NCBI GenBank assembly: GCA_030704615.1
Contig: CM060733.1
Span: 18,292,001 to 18,352,000, forward strand
Length of the DNA: 60,000 nt
Direction: 5' to 3'
Origin: Takakia lepidozioides
Taxonomy: Eukaryota; Streptophyta; Takakiopsida; Takakiales; Takakiaceae
Numbering within the stretch: position 1 is the first letter of the stretch; each line of letters starts with the position of its first letter. Of the stretch, positions 57,322 through 60,000 are shown in pieces. The notes beneath the pieces are model-generated. The model saw nothing but the letters and a program-made list of their open reading frames with translations, had not been told where the DNA came from and did no database searches. A program made the position numbers and the translations under genes.

Positions 57322-59592
57322 CTGCTCGAGTCTGTGAGTGCCAGGTTCGAGTTAGTTGTAGCACTTGTGTTTTCAGATCATGAGAAGCGGTTCAGCCTAG
57401 AGTGCAGGGAGCATGAGCCTATCCAAAGCGGATAGAGTGCAAAGGCGAACAGGTTGTAGGTTTGCCATGGATAGAGAGGCGGGTAGCCTATGTTGAAGAG
57501 CGGCGTTGCATAGCTCAACGCTATGGCAACCAAGTTTGGGCTTCTAATGTGAAGCGGAGGAGATGTTGGCCACGAGTGGGCGAACTGGTGGTCGTCTTCT
57601 TCAGCTGCAGGCCGAGTTAAGGAGCTGCAGAAATGTGGGCTGCGCATGGGAAACTAGCGTGTTGCAGGTTGGAGATGATATGATCAGCTCCAGGTATTTC
57701 TGCCCAAAACTAGTTGTTGCGGGTAGATGAGGAGCAGCCGAATGGTGGAGCTGCGAGGGGATGCATCACAGCCCGTTGGGAGCTTTAGCTCCAAGCTCAT
57801 GAAGAGGTATGAGTGAAGAGAGGAGGCTGGTCCCTCTTGTGTGCAAATCAGTGCACTTGTGAAGCATGTGCTGAGTTGGAGTTTCAATCTGAAACTCAGC
57901 AGTGTAAGGGCTCTTGGAGTGGCAAGAGCGGGGCTGGAAGGGCAGCAACAAGGTGCCCTAGAGCCAGGGGATATGCATGAGAAGTACAGGTGCACCAAGT
58001 TTGTAAAGGTGTGTATTTTCAGATTTGTTTTTGTGAGCTTCATGAATAAAGGGAGCTTGTTGGGTAGCATATAGCTTGCTTGTTGAGTTGGGGGCACTTC
58101 TAGTGGGCCGTGAGAGCTCAGGAGTGCAGGGCAACGGGGCTGATGGCTCCGCAGAAGCCATAGCTCGTCGGCAGCAGGTGCTGGAGCAAACCCCAGCTCG
58201 GGAAGAATTTGGGAACACGTGGGAACGCCCGGGAACGCCCCGGGAACTCATGGGAACTCGTTGGGAGTTCCAGTGAACGCAGGGAATAGTGGCCGTGATG
58301 GGCCGTTGGGGTGGTATCACGAGATACCATGAGCCCAGGTCGTGATGGTTGACCGTGACCGTTGACCGTGACCGTTGGAAGTCGTGGTGCGGACACAACG
58401 GGTGGGCACGGTGACCAGATCATGGGGATGGCGGGCCGTGAAGGCTCGTGGGAGTGGTACCACGGGGTATCACTGGGCAGTCCGTGGCCAACGAGTGCCT
58501 AGGGCGGGCCGTGAAGAGTAGTGGCGGTTGGAGCCACGGAAGGCCGCGAACAGAGTGAAAAAAAAAAAAAAAAAAAAAAAAAAAACTTTTTCACTCGTTT
58601 CGTGGGACCTTGATGGGGAGGCTGGGCTCTGAAGAACAACGGTTTTGAGCTAGCTGATCTGACAGAAAAGTTAGAATTGCCTCCCTGTTGCGTTTGAACA
58701 AAGGGGATTACTCCCCTGCAGGTAATCTTTTTTGGTTTTCAGCCAAGTTCTTAACTATGGGGAAGACCAACCTGCAGGTAATTCCTTTGGACAGAATGTT
58801 GTTGGGGGCCTATATGTACCTCTATTTGCTCTATTTTTGAACCTTCAGTGAACGGCGTGGTTTCCTGAGGTGGTTCCATTCTGAGGAATGACTAATGGAC
58901 GTAAGGAGGCACTGGCAGACCCTGTGGAGGCTTGCATGGGGCCTTAGAGGCCAAGTTTCATGAGCTCGTGGAGGACGGTTTGAAGAGTGTCTACAGGATG
59001 CTCTCATGGTCATGCAAGTGAGAGAAGAGAGGAAAAAAGAGGGTATTGGGATGAGAGCGTGCTGAGGATAGGCATTGCTTTAGTTTCCCTTCCTCGTAGC
59101 TTTCCACCTTCTCTGTAGGCCGAGACCTTTCCGTAGGTGGAGGCAAGAGTCAGTCCGGGATTGGGCTGGGTTGCAGGAGCGACACTGTGGAGAGATTTTT
59201 GGTGTGGGGGAGTTGTTGTTTTCATTCTTGTGTTTGGATCCCCTCCACACCTGAATGCTTGATTGTGTGCCATGCTAGTTTTGTGTGGGCGCTTGATTTT
59301 ATAGGTGGTTGACTCGGGCTTGATCGCCGATCCAACCCTAGAGCATGTTGTCGATGGTGAGGCTGGGTTGATGACCAGTCAGACCATCTTTGTTTCTCAT
59401 GTGGTGAGGTTGGAGGTGATGACCAGCCAACCATGGGAGTGCCTGCGGTGGATGCAGGTGCAGGTGCAGGCTATGTTAGGAACCTAGTATTCCAAACCAT
59501 AAGCCGTATCAAGTTCTCTACCCGGATACCTTGTGGAGAGGGGGTTAGAGACATATTCATGACCGGTTGAGTGTCAGTTTGTCAACACGGAG
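57322..59592 (+). other. Leader of copy 3
   Basis: Noncoding as far as I can see. It holds GTGAGT at 57334, GGGAAC repeats (58200-58260), a short tandem run of GACCGT/TTGACC (58340-58376) and an A-run of about 29 bases at 58558-58586 bracketed by GAGTG and CACTC. From 59138 it matches the copy 1 leader. The variable part 57430-59130 has no match in copy 1 and may be captured host DNA. Confidence 0.55.
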
Positions 59593-60000
59593 GTGCCACT
59601 AGTTGCTGGGGAAAGTGCCGGTACGAGCACTAGCTATACTAGCGGGTATACGAGACGAGGTGTGCGGTTTAGGCCACCTTCATCTCCTGTGTCTTCTACG
59701 GAAGGTTCTGATTCGGATTGTGAATCAGGAGGACTCACACCGGCGGTGCAAGTTGTTTCCTTGCCATTGTTGTGGGACACGATGGAGGAGATGTATGGAG
59801 CCACCAAGGGGCCACGAAGGTACTCTGGGGCGGTGGGCACCATTGAGTTGGATGATTTTATCCAAGAGTTTGATAGTTGGTGTGACTTGCAACAAATGCG
59901 CAATCCACAACTGTTTACTCCTTTTATGGCATAGAAGGGGCTATTTCAGAACCTTGAGGGGCCACCCATAGATGATTACCATGAGTTTAGGCGGGGGCAC
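59593..60000 (+). pseudogene. Gag N-terminal part of copy 3
   Basis: The frame holds a serine-rich stretch, then MYGATKGPRRYSG and ELDDFIQEFDSWCDLQQM, as in copy 1. A TAG at 59932-59934 stands where copy 1 has TGG. After it the frame continues (KGLFQNLEGPPIDDYHEF) to the window end. No convincing ATG was seen before 59781, so the true start is uncertain. Confidence 0.75.

Larger units (their letters stand above)
56993..60000 (+). mobile_element. DNMT-gypsy copy 3, 5' part, runs off the window
   Basis: It begins TGTCAAG at 56993 inside the integrase finger of copy 2. Repeat A1 (56993-57309), the self-complementary primer site, a 2.3-kb leader and the start of gag follow. No B repeat precedes A1, as in copy 1. 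It is the youngest layer on this side. Confidence 0.88.

Overview
The window looks like nuclear DNA of a streptophyte plant, most likely a charophyte green alga of the Chara type. It has intron-containing plant-type genes: a receptor-like kinase of the At2g42960/At5g18500 type, SmD1, and fragments of LUC7 and RPS18. These sit among Ty3/gypsy retrotransposons, one family of which carries a DNMT3-like cytosine methyltransferase. Retrotransposon-borne methyltransferases are, to my recollection, reported from charophytes and dinoflagellates. The species call is inference; the gene and element calls are read from the sequence.

Layout. Positions 1-6522 hold a decayed chromodomain-type Ty3/gypsy element (Gypsy-A, +). 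It abuts a truncated, permuted copy of the same family in the opposite orientation (Gypsy-B, 6523-10659, -). An AT-rich hairpin array, a degenerate coding relic and a Tourist/Harbinger-type MITE (14273-14751, TTA duplication) follow. The host gene island spans 14.9-34.3 kb. It contains an SmD1 gene with an in-frame TGA at codon 66, a possible acidic first exon (-), a 7-exon receptor-like kinase whose splice phases all agree (597 aa, -), a possible short first exon (+) and a short-chain dehydrogenase first exon (-). About 6.8 kb between 18.4 and 25.2 kb shows no recognisable gene.

From 34.3 kb to the end the DNA is nested transposons. A pogo/Tigger-like transposase relic is split by an 11.7-kb element (DNMT-gypsy copy 1, 34536-46269, 4-bp duplication AGAA). 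Copy 2 of that family lies on the minus strand (47793-48076 and 55044-56992) and is interrupted by a nearly intact chromodomain element (Gypsy-C, 48077-55042). Copy 3 (+) starts at 56993 inside copy 2 and runs off the window.

The DNMT-gypsy family is the exciting part. Its polyprotein order is gag - protease - DNMT3-like methyltransferase - RT - RNase H - DDE integrase - PHD finger. Its ends are not ordinary LTRs but split direct repeats: A1 - body - B1 - A2 - B2 (A about 348 bp, B 86 bp), an arrangement known from PAT/Ngaro tyrosine-recombinase elements but found here with a DDE integrase and a target duplication. A hairpin loop inside A is perfectly complementary to the sequence directly after A1, and the pairing is kept by a compensating change in a diverged copy. 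This indicates self-primed reverse transcription. Copy 1 also carries exons of LUC7-like and RPS18 genes in its leader.
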